From positions 281,371,434 to 281,435,433 of the forward strand of contig JBOZIK010000001.1 of NCBI GenBank assembly GCA_051453625.1: 64,000 nt of DNA, given 5' to 3'. Source of the stretch: Welwitschia mirabilis. Taxonomy: Eukaryota > Gnetophyta > Gnetopsida > Welwitschiales. A program made the translations under genes and the position numbers. How positions within the stretch are numbered: the first letter of the stretch is position 1; every line of letters starts with the position of its first letter. Shown here piece by piece: positions 1 through 10,189 of the stretch. Below the pieces are notes generated by a model, which was given only the letters and a program-made list of their open reading frames with translations, ran no database searches and was not told the origin of the DNA.

Positions 1-1463
1 TTAAGATAAAGGAAGAGGCAATTGGAAAGGACTGTTACAGGGCAAGATTGGTTGTAAAGGTTTTGGTTAGAAACTAGGTATTGATTTTACTAAGATTTTT
101 CCTCCAATGGTGAAGCATTCTTCTATTCATGTTATTTTGTCCATTGTTGCTATCTTGAACTTGGAATTAGTTTAGTTGGATATTAAGATTGCTTTCCACA
201 TGGTGATCTTGAAGAAGAGATTTACATGAAATTGGCTAAAGGTTTTGAAACCAAAGGGAGGAACTTGGTCTGTAGATTGAACAGAAGTTTGTATGGTCTA
301 AAATAGGCACCAAGGCAATGGTATAAGAAATTTGACAGCTTTAGGCAGGATCAAAAATATAGGAGGAGTGATGTAGATCACTGTATTTATCTCCGTGCAC
401 AAGCTTCTCATACGATTGTTATTTTATTATTGTATGTTGATGATATGCTTGTTGCTGGAAATGACATACAGGAGATTAAAAGGTTGGAAAAGGAGATGGG
501 AAACGCTTTACAACCAAGGACTTGGGTCCTGTAAACTAGATTCTTGGGATGAAAATTTCTAGAGATAGATCATGTGGAAAATTGTGGCTGAGTCAGTCTG
601 ATTACATTGGTAAAGTATTATAGCATTTTAACATAGCTGACTGTAAACCAGTTGGAACACCATTTACAAGTCACTTTCAATTGTCTTTGGAGGATTGCTC
701 AAAAATAGAAGAAGAATAGGAGAAGCTGTTCCTTATGCTTTAGCTATTGGAAGCTTGATGTATGCTATGGTCTACACAAGACCGAATGTTTCATATGTAG
801 TGGGAACTGTCTCACATTTCATGAGCAACCCTAGCCCAAAGCATTGGGAATTTATAAAATAGATCTTGCACTATCTAAAAGGTACATAAATTTTTGCTTG
901 AATTTTGGTCATACTAGATTAAATGCTATTGATTATGTGGATGCTAATTATGCTCAGTGTAAAGATACAAGAAAGTCCACTACTGGTTATATTTTCTTGA
1001 TGGGAGGTGGTCCTGTTAGTTAGGTGTTTCATTTGCAAAGAGACGTAGCTTTGTCAACTACGGAAGCAGAGTACATAGCTATGATAGAGGCAACTAAAGA
1101 AATGATATGGCTAAGACATTTACTTGACTAGTTTGAGTTGAAGCAACAACAATATGTGATTTATTGTGATAGCCAGAGTGTCATTCATTTGGCAAAGAAT
1201 GCTGCTTACCATGCTCAAATGAAGCACATTAACGTGAGGTACCACTTCATCAGGGAAGCATTGGATGAGAAGAAGCTAGATATTCACAGAATCCATACAT
1301 AGGTGAATCTTGCAGATTTCTTGACCAAGGCTGTCACTGGAGATAAACATCAGCCATGCTGTCATGGCATCCACCTGGACATGTGATCTGAGGAAACTTG
1401 GAAAGTAGTGCATCTCTGGAGCTGCACTTGAAGATGTGCTAAATTTCTCTTTAAGTGGGAGAA
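1..1463 (+). pseudogene. Ty1/Copia RT and RNase H remnant (3' part of element 1)
   Basis: In shifting + frames the translation follows Copia pol in order. RT pieces: ARLVVKGFG, GDLEEEIYMKLAKGFE, CRLNRSLYGLK (then a stop). The catalytic YVDD is intact at 433-444. Then FTTKDLGPV, VGTPFTSHFQLSLED, LAIGSLMYAMVYTRPNV. RNase H follows: DTRKSTTGYIF, LSTTEAEYIAM, YCDSQSVIHLAKNAAYHA, and ADFLTKAV. At least eight stop codons plus frameshifts make it dead. The 5' end, with LTR, gag, protease and integrase, lies outside the window. The purine-rich run AAGTGGGAGAATG (1453-1465) just before the LTR is the expected polypurine tract. Confidence 0.9.
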
Positions 1464-1893
1464 TGTTATTATGCGAAGCCAAATTTCTTGTATCATCCCT
1501 AATATTATGTTTTACATTGGCCCCACTTTAATATGTAAAAGGAGGTCTCTACTTTAAACCATCCTTGGGGGCATTAGGTAGAGATGGGACATGTGTCAAG
1601 AAAGGGTTGATACCCTTTTTAGGGTTTTGGCTTGTAGCCCTAATTGGCTGCAACCTTTGGCCTATTTAATGGTGGTGTGAGGGTTGTTTAGGAGACAGAG
1701 AGTTGAAAGAGTTCTATGAGGCATTCTTGCGTGAAGCCTGTTCTTGGCTTTTAATCTTTGAAGAAGATAATAAAGCTTTACATTGCTTTCTCATGGTTTT
1801 CCCCCTCATTGGGGTTTTCCATGTAAATCATTGTGTTTTTGTGTCCTCTTGCTGCTTTCGTTAATCACTTTGCTATTGTATATTTTTGTAACA
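1464..1893 (+). repeat. 3' LTR of Copia element 1
   Basis: Starts TGTTA directly after the polypurine tract and ends TAACA, the inverted dinucleotide-type ends expected of a Copia LTR; 430 bp. Near the 3' side it carries a CCTATTTAA promoter-like box (about 1660) and the motif CATTGGGGTTTTCCATGTAA (1807-1826), which recurs in the LTR fragment at 23417-23650. The 5' LTR is outside the window, so this boundary rests on motifs rather than on an LTR-LTR alignment. Confidence 0.75.
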
Positions 1894-2029
1894 AAAGGAC
1901 AGATGCAAGGATTATTTGACATAGGATGTTGATCGCATGTTTGAAGCCTACAGTATGAGCTAACATAGGATGTATTGGCAATTAAAGCATTGTTGAGTTA
2001 AAATGTGTAGTAGGCCAGAAAAGAAATTG

Positions 2030-2506
2030 TTATATTCTGAAGCCAAAATTATTCCCTTTCTACTGTTATGATTTATTTTTAACCCCTATTCTTAAAAAAA
2101 AACTGTAAAAGGTGATCTTTTTAATAAAACACGTTGTGGTTGAGCATAGTCTTTTAAAGGGGAGGTAGGGATTAACTGATACTTGTGACTAAGGGGAATA
2201 GGTCTAGAGCATTCTAAAGCATTTGGCCATACATTTATTCAATCTCTTTAGAAGGTTGTGTTGGGACATTGAGTTGTTTTGACAACATTCGGCTTGAGGA
2301 ATGATTCCTATTAGAGAGGTTGAGAGCTAAATCTCGAGGTCACAATTGCTTGTTTGTACGCCTTTTTGCCCCCTAATTAGAGATCTGCACTACTTTACTA
2401 TGATGTTTCACTTAGCATGGGAGGGTTTTACTAGGTAAATCTCTTTGTTCTTTTTTTGTTTGCATTTATCCTTTTGCTATCATTTTTTAAAAAGTGGTAT
2501 AAGAGG
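2030..2506 (+). repeat. candidate 5' LTR end and primer-binding site of Copia element 2
   Basis: TGGTATAAGAGG at 2495-2506 is a degenerate version of the Copia primer-binding site complementary to initiator Met-tRNA (TGGTATCAGAGC). It lies 190-200 bp before the first gag-like translation on the same strand. The upstream sequence should therefore be the 5' LTR; its start, set here at about 2030, is a guess. 1894-2029 shows nothing recognisable. Confidence 0.45.
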
Positions 2507-2689
2507 TGTGGCTCTGGTAGATTTGAGGGTTGGATTATGTTTTTGAGCCTACATGATTAATGACTACTCTTGTGTCTGAAAATTCATTAACTGTCATTTA
2601 TTAACAATTGTTTTTTGAGGTCCTTACAAATTTTTCACATTGACACAATTATCGTATGTCCACACAATCATGATTCATAGAAAGTTAGA

Positions 2690-3470
2690 TCAATGAGCAT
2701 GGAGTGTTTGTAGTTAGCAAATCATTTAACAGGTCCAGAAAACCATGGTGTGTGGTAGATTGTAATGGACATTTTGCAACAAAAAGGATGCAAAATGGTC
2801 TCAAAGAAAATGGACAAGGCAAAGATGGAATTAGGGTTAGACGAGGCCGAGTAGAAAGCATTTATGCTAGATAACAAATGGAATGAGCTGAATACACAAG
2901 CTCTTTCTTTTATTCGGCTTTGCTTTAGTAACGAAATCTTGAGAGCACATGCCAAGATAACTTCAATGTAGGAACATGGCAAAAGCTAAAGTATGATCAA
3001 CCATTCATGGTTAAGAAGCTCATGGCACTTAATTAGGTCTACCACAAAGTTGAAAGAAGGTACAAAGTTCTCATACCATTTTGACGAGATGCAAGACACT
3101 CTTTTAGATAGATGACCGAGCTATTGACTTTTCAACGGAATTGTGCATTATTGCTATTTTAATTTCTTTCCCTTCTTGTTGTGGAAATGTGATCCCTTTC
3201 ACTCTGACTTTTGTTGGTAAGAAGAACCTTACACTTGGTAGTTTGATTTCCAAGCTCTTAAGTGTAGAAAAGAGACATGCTGTAGGTTTCAATAATAGAA
3301 AGGCATCCCAAAGGGCCCTTCAGTAGAAAGAGGTTGTTCTTATGGTAGAAGAGGATGTGGAAGAAACATTAGATAGGACATGGTCTCCTTTGAATATAAG
3401 AAGAAAGGGCATGTTCGAAGGGATTGCTAGCATCTTAGGATAGGTGAAATTAGAAAGGCAATGTTAAGGA
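2690..3470 (+). pseudogene. Copia element 2, gag remnant
   Basis: Translation in broken + frames gives a UBN2/DUF4219-like Copia gag: WKMVMEDILQQKGCK..., KAFMLDNKWNELNTQALSFI, TTKLKEGTKFSYHFDEMQD. A decayed zinc-knuckle-like KKKGHVRRDC follows near 3405-3430. Multiple stops and frameshifts are present. It is cut by a 9-base N run at 3471-3479. Confidence 0.75.
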
Positions 3471-3479
3471 NNNNNNNNN

Positions 3480-4060
3480 CACCTTAAGAGAACATTTAGA
3501 TGGGAAGGTTGATGCTGTTTCATTGATATAGGGTGTAAATATCAATGTGTCCAGATATTCAATTCCAAGGATGTGCGGATTCTGGACTTAGATGCATTGG
3601 TTAATGTTTCCCTAGGAAAGAAACTATTATCTTTCTTTGAGCCCATTACAAACTGGTATGTGTACTTGGAAGATAATCACATATGTGCAATTACAGGCGT
3701 CGATATTATGTTTTTGAAGAGAAAGTATGGTGCGACTCTATCATTGATGAATGTTAGACATGTCTCTATTATTGCTAAGAATATGATTTTAGTGGGACAA
3801 TCAGATACCAATGGGTGTACAGTGAGTTTTGGGAATGCCTCAGGGAAAATCCCTAGAGGAGCAATTATGGTAGCTTGTGGAGAAATAGGGGGAACCATGC
3901 ACATTTTATGTTCTGATGTTTATATGGAAAACGCTTATGCTCATAAGGGGAATTTAGTTGCTGTCTGGGACAGACAACTTGGGCACTCAAGTGATAAAGG
4001 ATTGTAGGTACTTGTTTTTATTCCCAAGTTTCTTGTCTCCATATTTCTAGTTTGATAAAT
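3480..4060 (+). pseudogene. Copia element 2, protease and GAG-pre-integrase remnant
   Basis: An open frame at 3573-4007 (144 codons) aligns with a Copia aspartic protease followed by the pre-integrase domain: RILDLDALVNVS in place of the family's W-x-LDSG-x-x-H, then FFEPI, LMNVRHVS, VWDRQLGHSSDKGL. The catalytic D-S-G reads D-L-D, so the protease would be inactive. The frame being open for 144 codons probably reflects chance survival, since flanking domains are broken. Confidence 0.75.
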
Positions 4061-4129
4061 TTGTTGGAAAGTCACGAGTGTTAATTTTAGACAAAACGGC
4101 ATTCATTTTAAAAATAGAAAGCTTTAGCT

Positions 4130-4720
4130 TGTACATCCTAACTTAGTTACTCTATTAGAAGCTTTGTTAGAAGATGTCAAATACCTTGTTACTTTGATAG
4201 ATGATTATTCTTGGAAAAATTCAGTTATACCTTTTGAAACCCAAAGCTGATATTCTTAGGATTTTATGACTTTTAAAGGTAGAGATGAAAATAAGTCTAG
4301 CTATGACATCAGAAAACTATTAATTGGGGACAAGGCTGAGTATAACTCTCACGAGTTTGTAGAGTTTTGCAAGGAATCAAGCACCATTAATCATAAGATG
4401 ATGCTTAGAACACCATTGCAAAATGAAGTGGGTAAAATACAAAAGAGAAATATCCTGGAAAGGGTACAAACATTTTTAACACAATCAAGCTTACCTGATC
4501 ACTTCAAGGTCAAGCTTGCCTCCATTGTTTGTTAAAGATGATTCTTTAAGATATTAACTTTGATGAACATATGATTAGTCAAATGTTATTGAGGATACCC
4601 TCTAGAATTGGAAGGGTAGAATCTTATACCTCAGAAAAGAACACTTACCTTAGCAAAATTGTTTTCTAAGAGGTCAATAAGAATGCTAATCTAAACCCTA
4701 AGGAATCTCATGTGTAGACA
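4130..4720 (+). pseudogene. Copia element 2, integrase remnant
   Basis: Contains LIDDYSWKN, then an open stretch at 4266-4535 with LIGDKAEYNSHEFVEFCKES and RTPLQNEVGKIQKRNILERV. These correspond to the integrase segments around the second catalytic Asp and the catalytic Glu. The Glu-bearing motif (normally GVAERMNR) reads EVGKIQKRN, so the catalytic Glu is lost. Confidence 0.75.
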
Positions 4721-5029
4721 AGAGTGGAATAAACAGAATTAGGAGAAAAGGCTAAGCGACATGTAGAACGTTACTTTGAGATAAGTAGCATAAATTCCAA
4801 TTTGACACTTCCAAAAATTGTAGAGAAAGCCTTATTCATACCTTACTAGAAAAAGCTATGCAGTGCATGTATAGTATTATCTTAGAAAGAAAAGTATGGA
4901 AGTTTGTACCTAAACTAATCTTTGGTCCTGGTATTGTTAGGTCAAACTAGCACTATATTGTGAAGTTAAAGGTAGATGATACAAGGCTGATAATGTGGCT
5001 AAGTTGTCCTAACAATGGTACAATATAGA

Positions 5030-5570
5030 CTTGAAAGAAGCACTTTTTCCAATGGCTTGTATGAAAATTTTCTAGGCAATCATTCATCTTGCCTCTCAAC
5101 AGGATTGGAATTTGTACTAGATTGACATAAAATCTGCATGTTTTTATGGTAGTTTGGGTGAAGATATCTATATGGACTCACTACATGGCCATGGGATTCC
5201 TTCAAATGTTGTATGTAAGTTAGAGAACATCGTTTATGACTTAAAACAGGCTTCATGTATTTGATACAAGCGAATAAGGGATCTTTTCATTGGACTAGGG
5301 CTCTCATAATCCTATAATGACAACTTAGTTGTTAAATGTACAAGAAAAGAAATTGAGCTAAAATTGCCTTCCATATGCAAATTTTATTATTAACAAGCCT
5401 AGATGTCTCATGTGTAAGACTTGTTGAAGAGCATCTAAGCAAAACATTTGAGCTATCAAAAACTAGTCTTGCACATTACTACCTAGAGATTAGTTCAAGT
5501 GATGATAGACAAGACTATGTTTATGACACATACAAAATATCCATGAGACATCTAGACTAAGTACACCCTG
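5030..5570 (+). pseudogene. Copia element 2, reverse transcriptase fragment
   Basis: Includes FLEAIIHLASQQDWNL, GSLGEDIYMDSLHGHGIPSN, and CKLENIVYDLKQAS, the usual Copia RT order, then a decayed continuation to about 5570. No YVDD box or RNase H survives before the gap at 5738, so the element is truncated at its 3' side or continues in the gap. Confidence 0.7.
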
Positions 5571-5737
5571 GAGAATCTAAAGATAGGTTGGATTTTGTGT
5601 GATCTAGGTTTCAAGTTGTATAGTTTGGATGGTGAAGAATTGGACATCACACGAGATCAAATATCTAGTGTTTTGTAAATGTTCTAACATCATATGCACC
5701 AATCACAAGTTGAAAACACAAAGGCAATAATCTAAAA

Positions 5738-6205
5738 NNNNNNNNNNNNNNNNNNNNNNNNNNNNNNNNNNNNNNNNNNNNNNNNNNNNNNNNNNNNNNN
5801 NNNNNNNNNNNNNNNNNNNNNNNNNNNNNNNNNNNNNNNNNNNNNNNNNNNNNNNNNNNNNNNNNNNNNNNNNNNNNNNNNNNNNNNNNNNNNNNNNNNN
5901 NNNNNNNNNNNNNNNNNNNNNNNNNNNNNNNNNNNNNNNNNNNNNNNNNNNNNNNNNNNNNNNNNNNNNNNNNNNNNNNNNNNNNNNNNNNNNNNNNNNN
6001 NNNNNNNNNNNNNNNNNNNNNNNNNNNNNNNNNNNNNNNNNNNNNNNNNNNNNNNNNNNNNNNNNNNNNNNNNNNNNNNNNNNNNNNNNNNNNNNNNNNN
6101 NNNNNNNNNNNNNNNNNNNNNNNNNNNNNNNNNNNNNNNNNNNNNNNNNNNNNNNNNNNNNNNNNNNNNNNNNNNNNNNNNNNNNNNNNNNNNNNNNNNN
6201 NNNNN
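5738..6205. other. assembly gap (468 N)
   Basis: Unknown sequence. Only the six bases CTAAAA occur on both sides, too short to prove an overlap. Confidence 0.99.
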
Positions 6206-6679
6206 CTAAAATCATGATCACAAGTCCTTGACATGGATTACATGTGAAATTTTGAAGTGACTTATAATCTTATATGTACAATGTGTATAAGAAATATAAT
6301 ATAGTACATTATCAATTACTATTTGTTAATTTTTGTTAATGACAAGTGTTGTGATGTGAAAAGGGTGACTTGTCGTACACAACTCCTCTTACACAATATG
6401 TGTTTTACTTCCTCTCTTTTGTCATATTGTCTTAATGGCTAATAGACTTTCTATTTTTTGCTTGAACAGTTCTATATATCAATATTATGGTAAATCTTGG
6501 AAGTGTCAAGAGCGTTTTTTGGGTCTACAGGCTTCTAGGAGGTTCTATAGATCTAGGGTTTCTAGAAGGTTACACTTTAGCATTATGTAAACTTTTGTTG
6601 AGGTTAAGATGTTGGGCCATGTATTCTTCGCTAACGCTTTAGCGATGAAAGACCAACTATGTCATTGGGTCGTTTTAAT

Positions 6680-7375
6680 CATAGTTGCATGGATCGCAGC
6701 AGATCACAGATCAATTTTTGGTTTTGGAGATTCCAGATCGCCGGATCGCTTTAGATCGGATTACTGTTTGCTCTAGATCGGGAACCTTAAAAAAAGTGAG
6801 AATGAATATATTGCAATCTTTTTAAACATGTCCTTGCAATTGTGTTAACATTCTTGCAATTATGATCATCATAAGTTATAGATATAATATACTTTCAATG
6901 TCTTTAATTATTTAAAGAAGCGCATTTGGGCAATTGAATATTGTATCACTTAAAACATTAAACCTTCACTACGTGTTACCGTATGAGTAAGTAAAAACTG
7001 AAGTTCTAAGGTTTCATGTATTTGAAACAAAACCTTCATTGTTTCAGAAATAGTTCAAAAGAAAACCTTTTTGAATTTGTTTTGAAATAATTAGATCTTT
7101 TAAAAAACTTGTTTCTATTGTATTTTTTCACTATTTCAATGGAAAATACGAACCACTAGAATGAGAAATGTATGAGAGAATGAAACAATTTCACATTTTT
7201 AATTAAAAAAATGAATTAAATTAGGTAGGGGATCTAGAGAGCTCTAGATCACGATCTGTAGTCTTCAGATCACGATTCATAGGGAAGCATAATCTAGCAC
7301 CGATCTAGAACGATTTTCCTAGAATCATGATCCAAAATTGTTTGGATCGCGATTTGGATCTAATCCACAAGTATG
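6680..7375. mobile_element. non-autonomous DNA transposon (hAT-type MITE) nested in a Copia LTR
   Basis: 696 bp flanked by identical 8-bp direct repeats GTTTTAAT (6672-6679 and 7376-7383). The ends are imperfect inverted repeats: CATAGTTG at the left, and the complement CATACTTG at the right. Inside each end are clusters of GATC/AGATCG motifs in inverted orientation (6690-6785 and 7230-7360). The AT-rich core has no coding capacity. The 8-bp duplication and subterminal repeats fit the hAT superfamily. Deleting it and one repeat restores a colinear LTR, which supports the boundaries. Confidence 0.75.
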
Positions 7376-7639
7376 GTTTTAATATTGGAAGACAAGTGCA
7401 TTGTCTGTTGATGTAGGTTTGCAACTTAAAAAGCTTGAGCCACCTTCGATTGTTATCTTTTTTCGCCATTTTTGTAGGTTGTTTTTTGATGTTCACTATT
7501 TCATATCATTGTTTTTTGTAAAACACATTATTAAAGCCATGGGTTTTGAATCTATGGTTTCCATCATATTTCCCCAAGTCATTTGTTTCATAATGTCATC
7601 TGTGTTGTTGCTTTTTCTATATTGTTGACTTATAATAGA

Positions 7640-8440
7640 GATGCTTTTGTAGAGTCAACATTTGTATTTCAATGGGAATCACATGCATAATGAGAAGAAT
7701 GTAATTTTGGTAGGCAGATTTGATGACAAGGAGTATGATCATTGTAATTTAAAGGTAGCAGAACTATTGCAAGAGCAAGATCTCGAATAAGTTATATAGG
7801 AATTGACTGTAAAGGCTAGTACTATATCTTTGGCTGTATAGTGGCATATGCATCAAAAGGCTCAAATAGTTACTCATGAATGTCTAGGTGAATTATTTCT
7901 TACTAGTGTTCAAAATGATAAACTATATAGGATTTGCAAGAACTCTTACTAATATTGTGTTTCTTCATTGAAAGTTGCATAATGTGAAGCCTGAAACGAA
8001 TCAAGGCATGAACCATTATCTACAATGAATTTTTTCTTTGTATTTTTTTTTAATATGTTTGTCACAGGAATGAAATATTTGATGAAGACACGACAATGGC
8101 ATTTCTTAGTTGATTGCCCAAATCTTGGGACAATGTTGTGATAGCAATGAGTAGCAATATTCTATGTTTGTTGAAGTTTGATAGTGTGTTTGTTGTNNNN
8201 NNNNNNTAATATTCGTATTCATGTATAAGTGAGACACTATAGAATGCAATGAAAGGGAAGACCTCTAAAGTCACAACATTGTCAAAAAAGATGGATAAGT
8301 AAAAAGGAACTACTCCAAGTTTAAGAAGGATAATGTCTCCTCCAAGAAGGGTGGGTCTTTTAGGAAACGTTGACATTATTGTTGTGGAAGAGGTGATTAC
8401 TCTATGAAAGTTCTTGAGGTGGATCTTTCTATGTTTCTTC
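7640..8440 (+). pseudogene. Copia element 3, gag remnant
   Basis: Shifting + frames give DKEYDHCNLKVAELLQEQD, ELTVKASTISLAV, then LPKSWDNVVIAMS and a CCHC-like GRGDYSMKV segment near 8375-8410. This is the order of a Copia gag with an RNA-binding zinc knuckle. Several stops and a 10-base N run (8197-8206) interrupt it. No pol sequence follows before the 3' LTR at 8871. Confidence 0.7.
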
Positions 8441-8870
8441 TAGTACCATCACTATTAGTAGTGGTCTAGGGGCTGTATGATTTTGACTTCCTATTTTAGT
8501 TGTGAACATTTATTCTAAAATCTACAAAATGTGTATTTAATTTATTGATTGGTTTGAATGACCACATGCTTAGGCATTTTGGAGGTTGTATTTGTTAGTG
8601 TTGATTTGATATTGTCTTGTTGTCTTAAGAAGATGCACTATATTGGATGTTTTGTTTAAAGATGCTCCTTAGAAGGTGGTGCTCACCCTTATTAGTTCTT
8701 TAGTGTCCTGTTGTTCATGTTGTCTAGCGATCGACATAGATTCTTTGAGCGGTGATGATGTTGCAGCATGTTTGTTCACTATTTATAAAATAGTGACATT
8801 CAAGGTTGCAACATGTTGTAGATTTTAGTTTCTTTGAAGACTGCTAAATTTCCTTTAAATGGGAGGCTAT

Positions 8871-9323
8871 TGTTATGTCAAGCCAAATTTTTATGTTTTA
8901 CTCCTTGTATAATCTTATGCTTAACGTTTCCAACATTTAATGTTCTAAAAGTTGGTTATTTTGTACAATTATCTTAAGGTTATTTTAATTTTTAATTAGG
9001 AATAGTTCTAGAAGTTTCTAAGGTTTCTATAAATTTAGAGGCTTCTAGAGGGTTTAAAGGTCTAGGGGTTTCTAGAGGGTCCTACATTATCATCGTATGA
9101 ATCTGCCTTAACATTACAAAGACATGAAAGCTATTCTTGGCTCTTGTGTTAGCAATCCAAGATGCTTTTATCACTAGGTTACTTTTGTAGTCTTAAAGTG
9201 TTGCGTTTTTCGTTGATTTAGGGTAGACATGATTGAAACTAAGTTTTTTGTTTGATCTCTATTTCCTGTTTTTGCTATGTAACCTTCAATGTTCACTATT
9301 TTATATCTTTGTTTATTGTAATA
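8871..9323 (+). repeat. 3' LTR of Copia element 3
   Basis: Begins TGTTATGTCAAGCCAAATTT directly after the purine tract AAATGGGAGGCTAT. This start closely resembles the LTR start at 1464 (TGTTATTATGCGAAGCC), so elements 1 and 3 are related. It ends near GTAATA, a mutated form of the expected TAACA. Confidence 0.7.
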
Positions 9324-9704
9324 GGTTTAAAGCTTGATAGCTTCTCTGGTTTGCATTAAATTATGTTGGGACTTACTTTTGGGGAAAAGGATTGGGGGTT
9401 TTTGTTGTTGTAAATTGGTTGATTAGGATGGGGTTCCTAAGAATTGCAACAATGTTTTGCATTATTGCTATTGAATTGCCTATTGTCTTTCCATAATCGA
9501 GAAGATTAGCTTTATGGAACAAATGACAATGTAAAGTCCTAAACTGAATCAAGAGCATTGCAAAGGAGACAAAGATTCATGTCATGCTAATTACAATCCA
9601 ATGTTTGAATGGCATGAGTGACATCTCAGACTTGGATGTCATTTTTAACACACCGAGGGTAAGGGCATCAAGTTAAGAGGGTATAAGCAAGTAAAAGACA
9701 TGTA
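9324..9704. other. unassigned spacer
   Basis: AT-rich sequence between Copia element 3 and the hAT element. I see no coding, RNA or repeat signal in it; the 61-codon minus-strand frame here has no recognisable motif. Confidence 0.5.
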
Positions 9705-10189
9705 GTTTAAGCAGTGATTAAATAGTCGGCAAAAGTAAAAAGCCAGCAATCTCAAAAAAAAAAAAAAAAGGAGTTAGGTCATCAAGTCGGAGACTAGTCG
9801 GCAAAAAAGTCGGCTAAAAAAATTGGCATTAAAAAACATTAAAAAAACATTTTTTTAATTTAAACAATGTAAGACATTAGTGATCACGTTTTGGATATAT
9901 GTGACCCTTTGCTAATGTGATCAGGAGTTCTAAATTAACATTTTTTTAAATGCATTGTGATTCTTACGATCGAATTTTGAAGCATATAATTAAAAATTTG
10001 AAACCACAACTGACATATGATAATATGGATGGCCAAATTAAATTTGAACAGGTTATACATCTAAAGCATGTATTACACTCATGGAAACATTAAAACAATA
10101 GAACAAAATAGTGTATGATATATTATCCATATATAGAATGAGACATGAAACCATAATCCAATCATTCAAATGTTTAGTACAAAGTAATG

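Larger units (their letters stand above)
6347..9323 (+). mobile_element. Copia element 3: two LTRs flanking a gag-only internal region
   Basis: The 5' LTR (about 6347-7525, enlarged by a nested insertion) and 3' LTR (8871-about 9323) can be aligned by eye. They share a repeated GGCTTCTAGAGGGTTTA-like block (6528-6600 versus 9040-9105) and the end motif GATGTTCACTATTT with TTGTTT and GTAA. Removing the 696-bp insertion and one 8-bp duplicate leaves about 475 bp against 453 bp in the 3' LTR. The internal 1.35 kb has a gag remnant and a polypurine tract (AAATGGGAGGC) but no protease, integrase or RT. Boundaries are good to perhaps 10 bp. Confidence 0.7.

Noticed and set aside
3573-4007. A host gene encoding a 144-residue protein
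   Set aside because: The frame aligns with a Copia protease and pre-integrase between gag and integrase pieces on the same strand, so it is retroelement debris.
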